Program-made: the position numbers and the translations under genes
DNA from: Ligula intestinalis
Taxonomy: Eukaryota; Platyhelminthes; Cestoda; Diphyllobothriidea; Diphyllobothriidae
Direction of reading: 5' to 3'
Length of the DNA: 64,000 nt
NCBI GenBank assembly: GCA_036362985.1
Contig: JAYGXS010000001.1
Coordinates: 34,267,074 to 34,331,073 of the forward strand
Shown here: one piece after another, positions 32,746 to 44,302 of the stretch
Layout: every line of letters starts with the position of its first letter
How positions within the stretch are numbered: the first letter of the stretch is position 1
Notes under the pieces: model-generated
What the model was told of the DNA's origin: nothing
Seen by the model: only the letters and a program-made list of their open reading frames with translations
The model's database searches: none

Positions 32746-35215
32746 TTATAGTTCACAGTGGTCATCCGCGTGTGTGTGATAATTGCTCACTTCTGTAGCT
32801 ACCACTTGGGTCTTAATTGATGCGGTACTGGCTTGACACTTCGCGTTTGATTCATTTATTGCCACAGTTTGCTTGCCAGTGTCGGATGCGGGCTTGATAA
32901 TTGCAGGGCAATTATGCCCGCTGTCATCAGAGTTGTTGCTGCGCCCGGCCCTTCCCACTTGACTGATTTTCTTGCTCAGGCACTGTCTCAGTACGCCGTA
33001 TGGGAATACCGAATCGTTGCGCCTGTTGATGGACTGGGGGCCTGAGAACCATTACTCGAATAGCTCGTGGCTCACGCGGTTATTACCTCTTGTGAGGATT
33101 TCGGCCTCGTCAAACTTGAAAAAATGGCCGGGTCCCGTCGAGTGAGCTGCAACCTGGGAGTTGGCGTCTTTCTTTCTCATCGCCGCTGCATGCTCGCCCA
33201 TTCGCATCCGGAGTAATCTCGCGGTTTCTCCGACGTAGCTGTTGTGTCCACAACTGCACCAGATCCGGGAAATGACTCCAGCCGTTTCCTGCCGTGGCAG
33301 TGGGTCTGTCGGTCTCATGAACCGGTGCCTGATGGTTGCTTCTGGCCTGTGCGCAACTCCAACTCCAAGTGGGGTGAGTAGATGGCTAACCGCATCCGAT
33401 ACATTCTTCGCGTACGGAAGAGCTCTACAAACTTTTGGATCCGGTTAATGTGGCTTTTTCTCTCGTTTGCGTATGCATTGGTTGACAAAGTTGCGCGAGT
33501 ATCCATTTGCTCTCAGTACCCGTCGAAGAAGTTATAATTCAGCAACTTTGTCTTCCGCTTCGCTCCAATGCGTCTCAACACGCCGGTAAAGCGCCCGTAC
33601 GCAGCTGCGTTTGTGACCAATTGGGTGGTTGCTGTTGTAGTTCAGGACTTTCATAGTGTTGGTCGCTTTCCTGAACATTTAAGTTTTTAGGCCACCGCCG
33701 TCTTTGTGGCAAACGAGGACATCCAGGTGGGCCAGCTGGTTGTTTTCTTCTTCCTCCATCGTAAACTGAATTTCCGGGAAGACGGCGTTTAGACGTTCCT
33801 TGAATGTCAGCACCTGATCCCGCTCAATAACGACGAAGGTGTCGTCCACGTACCAAGCCCAGAATTTCGGTCTGTGGTGTTGGAAAACCCGCGACTTCAA
33901 ACATTGTAGGACCGCCTCTGCTATGAGTCCGGAAATCGGACCCATGGGTGTACCCTTCACCTGCTCGTAGATTGTCCCGTTGAAGGTGAAGTACGCCTTA
34001 AGGCAGAACTTTAGGAGCTGAAGGATTTGGGCGTGCATGAGGCGATTCTTCGTTTTATCGTATTTCTCTCGTAGGAGTAGTTGGATAGTCTCGACGGCCA
34101 GGTCCTGTGGAAAAGAAGTAAAAAGGGACGTGACATCAAAGGAAACCATGATATCGTTTGGCTGGAGGCTTACCCCTATAAGTTTATCCAAGAATTGTGT
34201 TGACGATCTGACAGCTGTGTATGAATCAGCGGTCAAGAATTTGAGCCGTCGGAACAGCCACTTTGCCAGTCCATAGGTTGGAGTTCCTTTGAGAGATACG
34301 ATTGGTCGGAGGGACGCGCCCTCTTTGTGCACCTTGGGGAGACCATAGAAGGGGGCCAGAGCCATTTCTTGCGCTCTCGCCATGCGTCGGTCGATTGACA
34401 ATATTCCACCTGAGTTCTCCATTGCCAACAGCGTTGTGTTGATCTCGCATGTCAGCGTTTTTATGGTGTTGGATTTGCATGGGATGTAGGACTGATGATC
34501 GTCTAACAAAGTTTGAGCCTTGTGAACGTAGTCTGTCCTGTCCAATACGACAGTGGACCGCCCCTTGTCTGCCAGCACGATAACGAGGTCACTGTCGGCT
34601 CTGAGCTCTTCAAGTGCCTTACGTTCGACCTTGGAGAGGGCATCACGTTGTCGATGTGCCATGCGGAAGGACGAAACCTGGTGATGTATGAGGTTCTTCG
34701 TTTTGTTGGTCGCTTCTGTTTGGTTGAGTATTGATTCTACCGCAGCAACCATGTTGGCAGGTCTGGCATCAGCTGTGTTGAATTAGGCTCCATGCCTTAA
34801 CACCTGCATTTGTTCCTCCGTCAGCTTCTTGAATGACTGATTGTGCACCAGTTTGTCATCTTTGGATGAATTTGGGCGAGGTAGCTTGCGAAACTTAATT
34901 TCCAATGCCGCCTTTCGCTCGCTTTACGGTCACGGGCTCGTTCGGCCACCCTCTGCTGGAGCAGTTGTGTGCCATTCTCGCCCATGAACTCAAAGCACTT
35001 TGCCTTCTCTTCGTCGATCCTCTGACGGTACATGCGAACTCTCGCGATTACAGTCTTGAAGGATCACTCGGATCATATCTCTGCCATGCTTGCATTCTTT
35101 GCGTCTCGCCAACTCTGTATTTACCGGAGGTCTGTAAGAAACACATTTCGATAACACATTATTGTCAAGACACCTGTGCAGGAATCTGACCTGCACATAA
35201 GTAGGTGACTCGCGA
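32746..35215 (-). pseudogene. PLE-2 Penelope-like retroelement, RT plus GIY-YIG, nearly full length
   Basis: Minus-strand element of about 820 codons. N-terminal part (35196-34915, two frameshifts) has ELARRKECKHGRDMIRV and EKAKCFEFMGENGTQLLQQ; from about 34915 to the TAA near 32746 it stays in one frame. RT motifs: ADSDLVIVLADKGRSTVVLD, FYGLPKVHKEGASLRPIVS, IMVSFDVTSLFTSFP, KGTPMGPISGLIAEAVLQ and the intact catalytic box WAWYVDDTFVVI; the longest open piece is 33679-34752 (357 residues). Then NYNSNHPIGHKRSCVRALY, and a GIY-YIG nuclease with RIWCSCGHNSYVGETARLL, GEHAAAM and AHSTGPGHFFKFDEAEIL. Five in-frame TAA codons (34783-34785, 33679-33681, 33532-33534, 33445-33447, 33052-33054) disable it. 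In known PLEs these two activities nick the target and prime reverse transcription. It is flanked by inverted terminal repeats. Confidence 0.92.
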
Positions 35216-35224
35216 AGGGGAAAT

Positions 35225-35312
35225 ATTTTCCACCGAGGGAATCCAAAACATCAGGAAACTAAAGTCCTTGTTCCAGTGATCGCATCTTCTTCTTCTGAAC
35301 TGCTGCCTGGAA
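35225..35312 (+). repeat. PLE-2 terminal repeat, inverted copy at the 5' side
   Basis: Plus-strand CCGAGGGAATCCAAAACATC, AGGAAACTAAAGTCCTTGTT, CCAGTGATCGCATCTTCTTC. It matches the reverse of 32600-32670. The upstream CTGATGA half is missing, so only the second half of the hammerhead-like fold is present. Confidence 0.65.
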
Positions 35313-35649
35313 CTCGTATATTCTCCTCTATTGGCAACTACAGTACTGTCCAACAAATTTCTGATCGTTCACAATATTCAACAGCAATAAAGAGAGCTTT
35401 AAAAGAGACTTACTGTAACTATATCTGATGAAAACCGACTTAGAGAAGCCCTACTGACGTTGGAAAGAGCAAGGATCTCTCACGTAATTGCAAATAATAC
35501 CTGTGTACTGGAAGTAGAAGAATGAGTGGCTCTCATGTAGCTTTGAATGAAAATATGAGGGACACTAGTAACCTTATCGGACAACTATACCAATACAAAT
35601 CCGGTAATCTTGAATACAATATCAAGTCCTCTGAATCTCGGCTAAAAAT
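35313..35649. other. No recognisable feature
   Basis: Sequence between the PLE-2 end and family A; no domain. The words CAATATTCAA and CTACAGTACT occur both here and near 32540-32595, possibly pre-insertion or duplicated flank, not resolved. Confidence 0.3.
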
Positions 35650-36170
35650 TACATACTGTGGCCGACAGATTTTTCCATATGACATCATTCAGCCGCAAGC
35701 AGTTAGGAGTACAAACGACCGTTGCTAGCTCATGTGGGTGTTTTTTATATTTACACATGCTAGTTAAACAGTTGTGCGTGCATGCTTCCCTTCCGCCTCC
35801 AAGAGCTAGGTTTTGCTACGGACAGATGCGTAAAGCCAGCATGGACACCACACTGGCTCATTACACGCCCACATCGGCAAGGCTGACCCCGTTTGAGCCA
35901 CCTACTGAGTTGCAGTCACGTGACAGGCCATAGAGACAGAGTTTCTGTGTTAAACGTTCAAGCCGCAGCAGTCGTGGTGTTCAATCCCGTGACCGGTCAG
36001 CTGACCGACTCAGAGAACTTACGTATGTTGTAGTTAGGGCGATAAGAATGATATAGGGACGAATGCATTGTGATTGAAAAGAAATACATTTCTAAATAAT
36101 GCGCTTGAATGTTGCATGAGGAGGAGATGGCGAAGACATGAGTGGGGGCTTTTTTCTCCTCAGAAAGAAA
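35650..36170 (-). repeat. Dispersed repeat family A, reverse copy
   Basis: Contains AGTTAGGAGTACAAACGACC near 35699, CACACTGGCTCATTACACGC near 35851, CGTGACAGGCCATAGAGA near 35919 and GTCAGCTGACCGACTCAGAG near 35996. These are the reverse complements, in reverse order, of the family A blocks at 5.0-5.4 kb. Confidence 0.65.
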
Positions 36171-36779
36171 GTTAAGCTATAATTACACTTTTATAATGCT
36201 GTTTTAATTGAACTCTCATTTTAATGAGGTGCGCCGCCCGCCAATTGCATAATGAATGTTAAAAAATTCGAAACAACCTCTCAAAGACGACCTCAGAAAC
36301 AAAAAAATTGATAATGTGCGGGGCTGTTGTCTCAACTACGCTCCTGCGCGCGTGACAGAGTCGTGGGCAGTTTATGAAGACCAGGCTAGGGGACTACAGT
36401 GGAGCCAGAGGTGACGGGCAGTCACATCTACGAGCGTTTCAGGTAACGAGCAAGCAACTAACAGAAAATGTGTTTCACTTTAAGAACTTTCGCTTATATA
36501 ACGGGTTGTCAGTGTGTGGGTGTGTGCTTGTGTCCGCCGTTGTGTCTTGCTCCCAGGGCGTAGGTCTCCGGCCACCTGCAACCAATCAGTGAACTGATGC
36601 AGTTTGATTGGCTGCGTTTCGCACGGTGAGCGTTTCACATGACGAGCTCGATGCCGGAAAAAATTAAACTCGCTAACCGAGGTTCCTCTGCATAGGATTT
36701 TCATCTCAGCTGCCTCCCTAGGATATCGAAGATGAATTGACACGAAAGGCCACTAGACACAACGGTCCAGCACCTGAGC
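36171..36779. other. Unclassified, some GC-rich stretches
   Basis: No domain or repeat match was noticed. Short overlapping frames at 36374-36592 (plus) and 36480-36743 (minus) are not supported as genes. Confidence 0.35.
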
Positions 36780-36990
36780 AATGCCGAAGCAGAAGCTAAA
36801 ATATTCAGCTGCAATGGGACGATATTTTAAGAAGGCTCATTACGATGGTTTTGGATTCAAAGTACACCAGCAAAAACATATCAATGTAAGGAAATGCAAG
36901 GCCCTCTCACCCAACTGTAAATGGCTTTTGCGTGTTGCTAGTGTATTTGAGAGAAAGATTCCGAATGGTTTCCGTGCATTGACATAAGCA
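36780..36990 (-). repeat. Dispersed repeat family A, reverse fragment
   Basis: Reversed, the block CCAACTGTAAATGGC and GGTTTCCGTGCATTGAC correspond to 1420-1660 and 4555-4610. The short plus-strand frame here (36781-36987) is therefore repeat sequence. Confidence 0.55.
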
Positions 36991-37087
36991 GAGCCATGTG
37001 GCAGCGGTATAAATAGAGGATATAAAAAAACAGTTATTTTAGAGGACTCTAGCTATAAAGCACATGCAGGTAAGAAGTGGAATATGT

Positions 37088-37190
37088 AATCGCTGAAACA
37101 AGAATTTTATTTGCCTGACTTTCGGATTCTATCGAGAACCCTTTATCATAGGCAATCGTATGATAGTATGAGACATGAACAGATTCAAAC
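37088..37190 (-). repeat. Solitary PLE-2-type terminal repeat with hammerhead-like fold
   Basis: The minus strand has CCTATGATAAA, the hairpin GGGTTC-TCGATA-GAATCC, GAAAGTCAGG, an AATAAA and a CAGCGATTAC end. Stem II differs from that at 32650 (GGGTTC for GGATTC) but still pairs through a G-U. The core CTGATGA is not intact. No PLE coding sequence adjoins it. Confidence 0.55.
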
Positions 37191-37224
37191 ATAGTTCAGT
37201 ATAGTTCAGTATAGTTCAGTATAT
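37191..37224. repeat. 10-bp tandem repeat
   Basis: At least three tandem units of ATAGTTCAGT are visible. Confidence 0.9.
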
Positions 37225-37275
37225 TAAGGGTAGTAGGCAATGCCTTTGAAAACCCTATTGAAAACAGTATGCATG

Positions 37276-37442
37276 AAATATCCAACATAAAATATGTTCC
37301 TATAAAATAGTAAGTACCATATATACATGTACAAATTTGGCTGTAGTTGTGTCAACATGTCCGTGAGATGGCTTTTGTGTGCATATTATTCCAACATAAA
37401 ATATGTTACTATAAAATAGTGAGAAGCATATACATATGCAAA
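37276..37442. repeat. Duplicated LINE tail segment
   Basis: The block CCAACATAAAATATGTT plus CTATAAAATAGT and CATATACAT occurs twice, near 37283-37336 and 37391-37440, about 107 bases apart. The second copy overlaps the end of the minus-strand LINE frame, so the element's 3' end is partly duplicated. Confidence 0.8.
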
Positions 37443-38725
37443 GTGTTATTCATAGGTTGGTGCAATGCGCAAATTATTGCTCCTTCCTTGTGCATATGAA
37501 CGGTAAGTAAATCCCCATTCAATTTCCGTTTGACTGCATCTGTTGAGTTCGCCATTACTACCTCCTCGGGCAGTTCGTTCCAAACACCGATGACTCGTTG
37601 TGAGAACGACTGCTTGCGAACATCTAGATAGAATAAGGTTCCCCGCAACTTCAGGGAACTCGAACGGAGGTTGGTTGAAGTGGTGAATGCGAAGAAGTCA
37701 TCATACTTCAGGGCACACTCCCTATTCCTCACGAGGCGGTACGTCTGTATGAGTTCGCCACGGATTTGTCTGTACTCAAGAGGAAAAACGTTCAGTGTTT
37801 CTAGTCTACATTCGTAAGATGAAGACTTTAGGCCCTTCACAATTATTGTTGCTCTTCCTTGAACTCTTTCCAGCATCTGGTAATCGTTTTTCAACCATGG
37901 TCGCCACGCCTGAACGCCATATTCCAAATGTAAACGAATAAATTTTCTGTATATTTTGCCGAATAGTGCTTTATCGATGTCGACAAAAGTTCGCTTAATG
38001 GCAAACAGAACACTGTTCGCCCTCTTGGCAGCCCTTACACACTGTAAAGACGGCTTCAGGGATGGCACAATAGCCATTCCCAGAACTTTTTGTTCATTGA
38101 AGTTCGACAGGCACCTTCCATCGAGTACGTAGTTGTGCGAGTCATCCGTCGCGCTCACTTTCTTCGTCTTGGGCCGCAATGTGACACACTTCGCAAAGCT
38201 AAACCACATTTACCATTTTTGGAACATTCACCTAGGTGGTCAAGTCCTTCTTGCAGAGTTTGTTCATCATAAGCGTTTCTGATGGGCTGCCATATCCCAA
38301 TATCATCTGCAAACAAGACTCCATTGCTGACCAGTCCATGCCTGCAGTTGTTGACGTAGATTAGGAACAATAATGGCCCAAGGACGGAGCACTGAGGCAC
38401 TCCACTCGCAACTGGCACTGAAGAGGATTTTGCGTTTCCGACGCACATGGACTGCGATCGGCCTACGAGAAAATTTCCTACCCGATTTAGGAAATTGCCC
38501 CTTATCCCGGACTCGCCAACCTTGTCGAGTAGCCGTTAGTGAGGGACACTATCGAAGGCTTTTTTAAAGTCTATGTAAACGACATCTACGGTGGTATTTT
38601 CGTCTAATGACCTGGACCACTGCTCCATAGAATAAAGCATATTGGTCAGGCAGGAGTGGTTTCCTCAAAAGCCGTGTTGGGCACTGTCAAAAAAAGCCTT
38701 TTTCTTCGAGGAACTTCATGGTGGG
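37409..38725 (-). pseudogene. CR1/Jockey-like LINE, reverse transcriptase C-terminal part
   Basis: Minus-strand RT of a non-LTR retrotransposon. In order: VDVVYIDFKKAFDSVPH, then RSQSMCVGNAKSSSVPVASG, VPQCSVLGPLLFLIYVNN, the catalytic box VLFADDIGIW, a frameshift near 38200, then KVLGMAIVPSLKPSLQCVRA, YRKFIRLHLEYGVQAWRPWL, MLERVQGRATIIVKGLKS and SFSQRVIGVWNELPEEVV, the usual end of this LINE group. The GVPQG box reads GVPQC. The 5' side stops near 38725 after QHGF-stop-GNHSCLTNM, so the endonuclease and the first RT blocks are missing: a typical 5'-truncated insertion. Open pieces are 37409-38209 (266 residues) and 38155-38448. No host gene function is implied. Confidence 0.88.
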
Positions 38726-38919
38726 ATACTATGTTAGCATTTGAGGTAACTCCCTTCTTTTGGTGTTGCCGAGGGATACTTACTCATGACTCCATTTAAA
38801 CCCGAAAGTTAGTAATTGAAAACACCTTGATTATCCTTCGCTGACTCGTATATGTTTTTTGCTGTAAACGCATGTTCGTTAAATATCTGTGCGTTAGTGC
38901 TCCACCCCTAACCGTGAGC

Positions 38920-39560
38920 TCCATGAATCAGCCGTGCGTAAGGTGTGGTTGACCGGAAAAGGGGACACACTGGCCACTGACATGACTTCACCTGACAACG
39001 CTGACGCTGTGTGCGATCCTGGCCACGGAACTGCATTCACACGATGTGGCAGCAGTACCTTGGATTCTCTGAAGTCCGGTACCAAAGAGCAGGTCGGACG
39101 GAATTTTAGAATAAGGCTGTGATCGAGAGATAAAACGCAACCACAATAAGTTAGAAGTACAAACCACCGGATTATTCGTAGCTAGCTCATGTGGGCGTTT
39201 TCAATATTTATTTGTTAAACAGCTGTGTGTGCATGCTTCACTCCTGCCTCCAAGAACCGAGCTTCGCTGCAGGCAGGTACACAAAGCCAGTACGGACGCC
39301 ACACTGGCTCATTACATGCCCACATCGGCAAGGCTGACTCCGGAAGAGACAGTTACTGAGTTGCGTTCACGTGACAGGCCATAGAGAGAGTGTGTGCCTG
39401 TGAAACGTTCAAGCCACGCTGGCCATGTTGTTCAATCCAATGACCGGTCAGCTGACCGGCTCAGAGAACTTACGGATGCGGCAGTTGGGGAAGAAAGAAT
39501 GAGATTGATAGGGACGAACGCATCATGATTGAGAATAAATTCATTTCTTAATTATAGCAA
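38920..39560 (-). repeat. Dispersed repeat family A, reverse copy
   Basis: Blocks in order: CCATGAATCAGCCGTGCGTA, AGTTAGAAGTACAAACCACC (39150), TAGCTCATGTGGGCGTTTTC, CACACTGGCTCATTACATGC, GTCAGCTGACCGGCTCAGAG. Reversed, this gives the 3' half of the plus-strand copies at 2.4-5.4 kb and the 3850-4320 fragment. Confidence 0.65.
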
Positions 39561-39884
39561 AGTTGACGCGCTTGTATGTTGCATGACGAGCCTTTAGTGG
39601 TAGCATGGAAATTGAAGAAGACGTGGAAGGTTCGTTTGTCTTCAGAATGAAGATTAGGTTAAAATTTCATTTTTTAATGTTGTCTTGATTGGACTGTCAC
39701 TTTCATCAGATCCGTTGCTCCAGAACGGCACGGTTGCACAGCGCCTATGGCACCCTATGTTTGCATTCGAGGTGCCTCTTTGATATTGGCAGCACTGAAG
39801 GATTTTTCCAAATGACCCCTTAGTTTAGAAACAGAGCAACTTTATGGCTCAAAAAGTTTTTTTAAATATTTACTAGTATTCATT
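39561..39884. other. No recognisable feature
   Basis: Continuation of the family A neighbourhood; nothing else seen. Confidence 0.35.
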
Positions 39885-40080
39885 AAAAATGTGTGCGCAC
39901 GTGATCCACCCAACCAATCATCTTTATCAATCAGCCATGCGTCAGGTGCGGTGGACCGGAAAAAGTGACACACTGGCAATGGCATGCGTTAAGCTGGCAA
40001 CTCTGACACCGTGTGCGATCTTGGCTACTGAACTGCCTTCACATGATATGGCAGTGCTGCCAAAGCATATGCTACTATAA
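39885..40080 (-). repeat. Dispersed repeat family A, terminal block
   Basis: ATCAGCCATGCGTCAGGTGC, GACACACTGGCAATGGCATG and TCTTGGCTACTGAACTGC match 38930-39040 directly and 4150-4300 in reverse. Confidence 0.6.
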
Positions 40081-40739
40081 AGGAGCTGTCGCGCTTGCTC
40101 CAGCGATAGATATTACACCTCGTAGGCCAAGGACACACTTTGAGGGCCCTCACATGCACCAACACAGCTCCGGATCGGCAGGTGTGGCACACAGCCAAAA
40201 GAACCGCAACAGTTATCCGCGAATTCAACCACCAAGCCCGAGGCTCACAGAAATCCCGTGCTAAAAGTGCCACAAACACATCTACTTTACCAGCGGCATT
40301 CTAGTTTGCTGATCTTCATGCATCGCTGGTAAAATTTAATCACGATCAATCTACATAACGAAACGTGACTGTCCATAACTCCTACCAGCAGTACAAACTC
40401 ATTTTCAACTTTCCTTCACTACGGCCGCGCATTTGATTTTAAAAGCTAGCCTAAATTTGTTCTTTGTGTGTCCGTCGGAATGCTAGGAATGATGGATCCC
40501 GCATATGCACACATGGTCGAGTAGATCCTTGGGTAGTCCCTGTGTGTTTGTGTATGCAGACGGGGAGGGGATGTCCGGTGTTTCGATTCTCAATAGACGC
40601 TTGTCAATCAAGGTTCACGTCCACTGTTTTAGGACATTGAGACATCACGTGGGCCTATAAGGTCATAAAGGCATAATTCGCAGAGGGACAACACAGGCTG
40701 CGAGCTTTGACAACGACCACCTCCACCTGCATCTACAAA
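40081..40739. other. No recognisable feature
   Basis: No domain recognised; two overlapping frames on opposite strands (40013-40264, 40025-40279) are treated as chance. Confidence 0.35.
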
Positions 40740-41010
40740 CACGCTAAGGTGGACTGAAAGTGACGCCGCTGTGGCCCCTGACATGCGTTCAGCTGACAAC
40801 ACGTAGTGCATTTGAGATCTTGGCTACTGAACTGCACTCACATGACAGGCCCTGGACAGTGACCTTCGAGCCACACCAACCATTATATACGGCCAGTTAG
40901 CTGACAGCCTCAAAGAGCTCATCAATGTGTGGGAAAAGCAGGAGAAAATGAAACCTTTATTGTGCCATCCATCCTGATTGCACGTTCTCAGTTATAGAAT
41001 AGTTTACGCG
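40740..41010 (-). repeat. Dispersed repeat family A, terminal blocks
   Basis: GATCTTGGCTACTGAACTGC at 40817 and TCACATGACAGGCCCTGGA repeat words of the 39.9 kb copy, followed by CAGCTGACAGCCTCAAAGAG. More diverged than the others. Confidence 0.5.
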
Positions 41011-42059
41011 TCGTTCGGACGGATTAGGCGCATCATCCAAACAAGTACTTTGTTAACTGTGAGGTTACTAGCGGCCCTCGCAGACAAGGAGAACAACAAC
41101 GATGAGTGACTCCTATCAATCACCTACATTTCAGTAGGCTATTCAGTAGTCTTTCACAGGTGCGGCAAACGAGTTCAATCAAGTAGCAGGGAAAAGACTT
41201 GAGGTTCACAAGAATCAAATTCCTCTAAGCGTGATGGTTAACGTTAAAACCCTATCCGCACGTCCATAGTATCGGTTGGTTTTAAGGATACGGGTTGAAC
41301 TCACCGGCATTTTAAGCCCGGGAAATTTTAACAGAGCAAACATGACTGAGACCGACAGTTCAACCACCGCTTTCGACGATGTCCACCACGAGCCTCAGCA
41401 AGCTGAAGGTAAGCGCGCTGACTCCCGTGGGATTATTTTAAAAGTGGACTTGCAGAGAATTTACCTTACTCTCTCACCACTCCCACGCGCGGACCCGATG
41501 TCAAGACTAAAGTCGAGAAATCCCGAGGTGAGAGAGCGCGCAGGCGGCTGTCGCGGCCAACACTAAACACGCGTACCAACAACACACCTCGCTAGGTAGG
41601 TTGCCGCCTGTGAACCCCATAAATGCCGCATAAGAAATGAGCTACTGAGCCCAACTTTCAGCCCGCAAAACGACACTCCCCACAACAAGACACACACTGG
41701 GCCGACTGCGGTGTCCAAGTTGTCCTGCCGGTTGGCTACCCTTCATACCACGGCCTTTAGCGCACCATGACAGCTTCAGGCACATCACATTGTTTCCAGT
41801 GAGGAAATAAATACGCTGAGGATCGACCTCACTCTCACCCCCCCCCCTCCACCACCACAAACATGAGCACTATCGTCATCAATGCAGACCCATTAATAAC
41901 CTGTATTTACTGAAACCGCGCATTCGAAACAGGAACTGGCCTTGTCCTTTGCCTGCGTGTTTCTGCTGTACGACCGGCGAACCTATGCCCAAACCTTTAT
42001 CATATCCAGTAATCAAACTTTAACTACTATACTGATTTAAGATATTCATACAGTATGGC
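41011..42059. other. Unclassified, contains a poly-C run
   Basis: A run of about ten C lies near 41838-41849. Plus frame 41276-41566 (96 residues) and minus frame 41642-41860 show no domain. I see no support for a gene. Confidence 0.35.
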
Positions 42060-43560
42060 CCAAAAATTGTGCAACATGCGTAACTTTGTTAAAGTTTGAT
42101 CATTTTTGGCATACCAGCGTGAACACATTTACCAAAACTTAGCAATAATAATGAACAACATTAGGCAAATTTAAAACTTAAAAAAATTATAAGAAGTACT
42201 AAGTGTTTGTTAACAAAATAAAATTTTCCCAATAATGCCCAAGTTCTGGGGACGTAAAAATAGCTCTAAATTAGAACAATAAATTTTAATATTTTCTGAC
42301 ATTCAAAAAGTAAGGTAACCACCTTCCTCATCAAAAAATAAATTTGCTTTGGTCAACTTTTTTTCCCTTTTTAATTTATGGATACTTATTTATTGAATAT
42401 CGCCCTTCAAATTTCGGCATACTTTCCAACGTTGTCAGTGTCTTTATTTGTTTATTTATCAAGTAAGATTCTGTTCAACGTTTACCTCAAAATCTTTAAA
42501 ATGAGATATACGTCAAGAGCATTTACCGAAAAAAATGGGTTGTTGGACAAACATTCTTATGGAGATGGCCACGGGAGCATATTTAGAAATATCTCAATAC
42601 AGCAAACCACATTGTCGAGAAAAAATAATGTCCACAACAGAATTCTGATATTGTTATTCCGAAGATTAATAAAAAATTTACATAAAAGGTTACTTTTTTA
42701 AAAAAACGCTTGAATTGGTATATAGCTGACGAACTTCTGTGTATATTACCTTTACCCAAGGTAACGTCAAAATCGAACTGGAGCCTTTTGAAATTTTTTT
42801 ATAATTTACCTGAAGAATAACGATTCAATTTCACTGGAAAGGAAAGAACTTTCCTTTCTTTTTATAATGGATTATTTTCCGTCATAGTGGATTACTTTTA
42901 GAATCTGTTATAAGTTTCGAATGCAAAAACGAGTGGCCATATATTTGGCCATTTTTGAAATGATATTTATTCTTCTGTCTGTTTCGTTACGAAATAATGC
43001 CTAAGCGGAGCGTAGTGTTAAAAAAAGTATATTTCTACATGATTTACATTAATAAGCCCTTTTTTAAATTGCTTCATGGGAACATATATGGACATTTTAT
43101 CTATTCGCCATGTAGGCGATGTGTTAAAGCAAATGCGACTGAAACGTTTTTGTTGCGGTTCTATGTGAAAAAACTTCACAGGTTAACTAAACATAAATTT
43201 CAATGCATTAATCGTTCCTGGTTTCTGAAAAAAAATGCGACTCCTTAAACTTTGACTCACTTGCACCTGCACAATTTCGGACGGGGATACGTGATGCAGT
43301 TTTTAATTTATTCTGGACTTCTTCCATAGCACAATGCATATTCATCAAATGTTTGGTTCTGTCGTACATAATGTCGTAGAAAACTCCTTCTATATGAGAC
43401 AACTTAAATGCCGCCAAAGTTAGTGCACATTACCCTGAATAAACTTGACTCAAATGGCTATTATCCTAAGTAAAAGGCTTTCCTAGTATTAAATCCACTC
43501 AGTGAATCAAAATAAAGCGACCAAATATTTCGTCATGAAAGCTGCATGATTTTTGAGCTA
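42060..43560. repeat. Dispersed AT-rich repeat family E, copy 2
   Basis: Same block order as 28000-29130, with about 300 extra bases around 42690-43000. Part of the extra sequence (GATTAATAAAAAAT near 42662 onward) is shared with 56310-56400, suggesting copy 1 carries the deletion. Confidence 0.7.
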
Positions 43561-44302
43561 TGCTGTACATAACATGCATCTATTCGCGGCTACATGCTCA
43601 TCGATAAAATTTACCGGTGGAGTAATTTAGTCTTCTCCCCACCTGTTTACCCAAACACACATGGAGTACTCACGGATCTGCTCGACCAAATGTACGTATG
43701 CGTGATCTATCAGTAACACATCGCATGATACTCACGCGGCTTGCGTGTGAAGCTGTTTGCCATTGTTGGTATGACGAGCAAAAACGGGTTGATGGTAGGA
43801 TGCTGTAATTTCACTCAGAGCAGAACAGTTTACGTTGATGAAAATAGGCCCTGTGGAATAAAAAGGATGTCTGTGTGTGCCAGGCGTTAGACGGAGACCT
43901 TCAAATAACACCGATTTATCTACTTTACCTCATTAGCGCTTGGTTGGCAGACCCAGAGTGCTCAGAGTTGACAGATATACCCTCAAGAAAACTCAGCAAA
44001 TTTCTCCGTTACGGGACCCTCCTTCGTTTCAACCTGTCATAACACTTGGCCCTGTTCCCTAACCAACCCTTATCCTAACACCAATCCCAACTGGTTACTT
44101 AATCTTATTTTTAACCCAACCAAACCGTAACCTTACGCTTAACCTTGAACATAGCCTCTCTGTTAAGCTATTTACAAGGTTCAGTGAGAAATATAGCCTT
44201 TGTATAACACACCTTTATAAACCAAATAAGCAGGCAAGTTATTGTAATAAAAACTAAGGATTTGCAAATTGGGCTGTCACCGAAAAAGTTCTCTAACTAT
44301 TT
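43561..44302. other. Unclassified, with CTAAC-rich strings
   Basis: 44040-44165 carries degenerate CCTAAC/AACCCTT words similar in style to 49150-49280 and, reversed, to 59550-59660. No gene is recognised. Confidence 0.35.

Noticed and set aside
33242..33448. Plus-strand frames inside PLE-2 (33242-33448, 34037-34276, 34513-34734).
   Set aside because: They are antisense shadows of the clearly coding minus-strand RT and nuclease.
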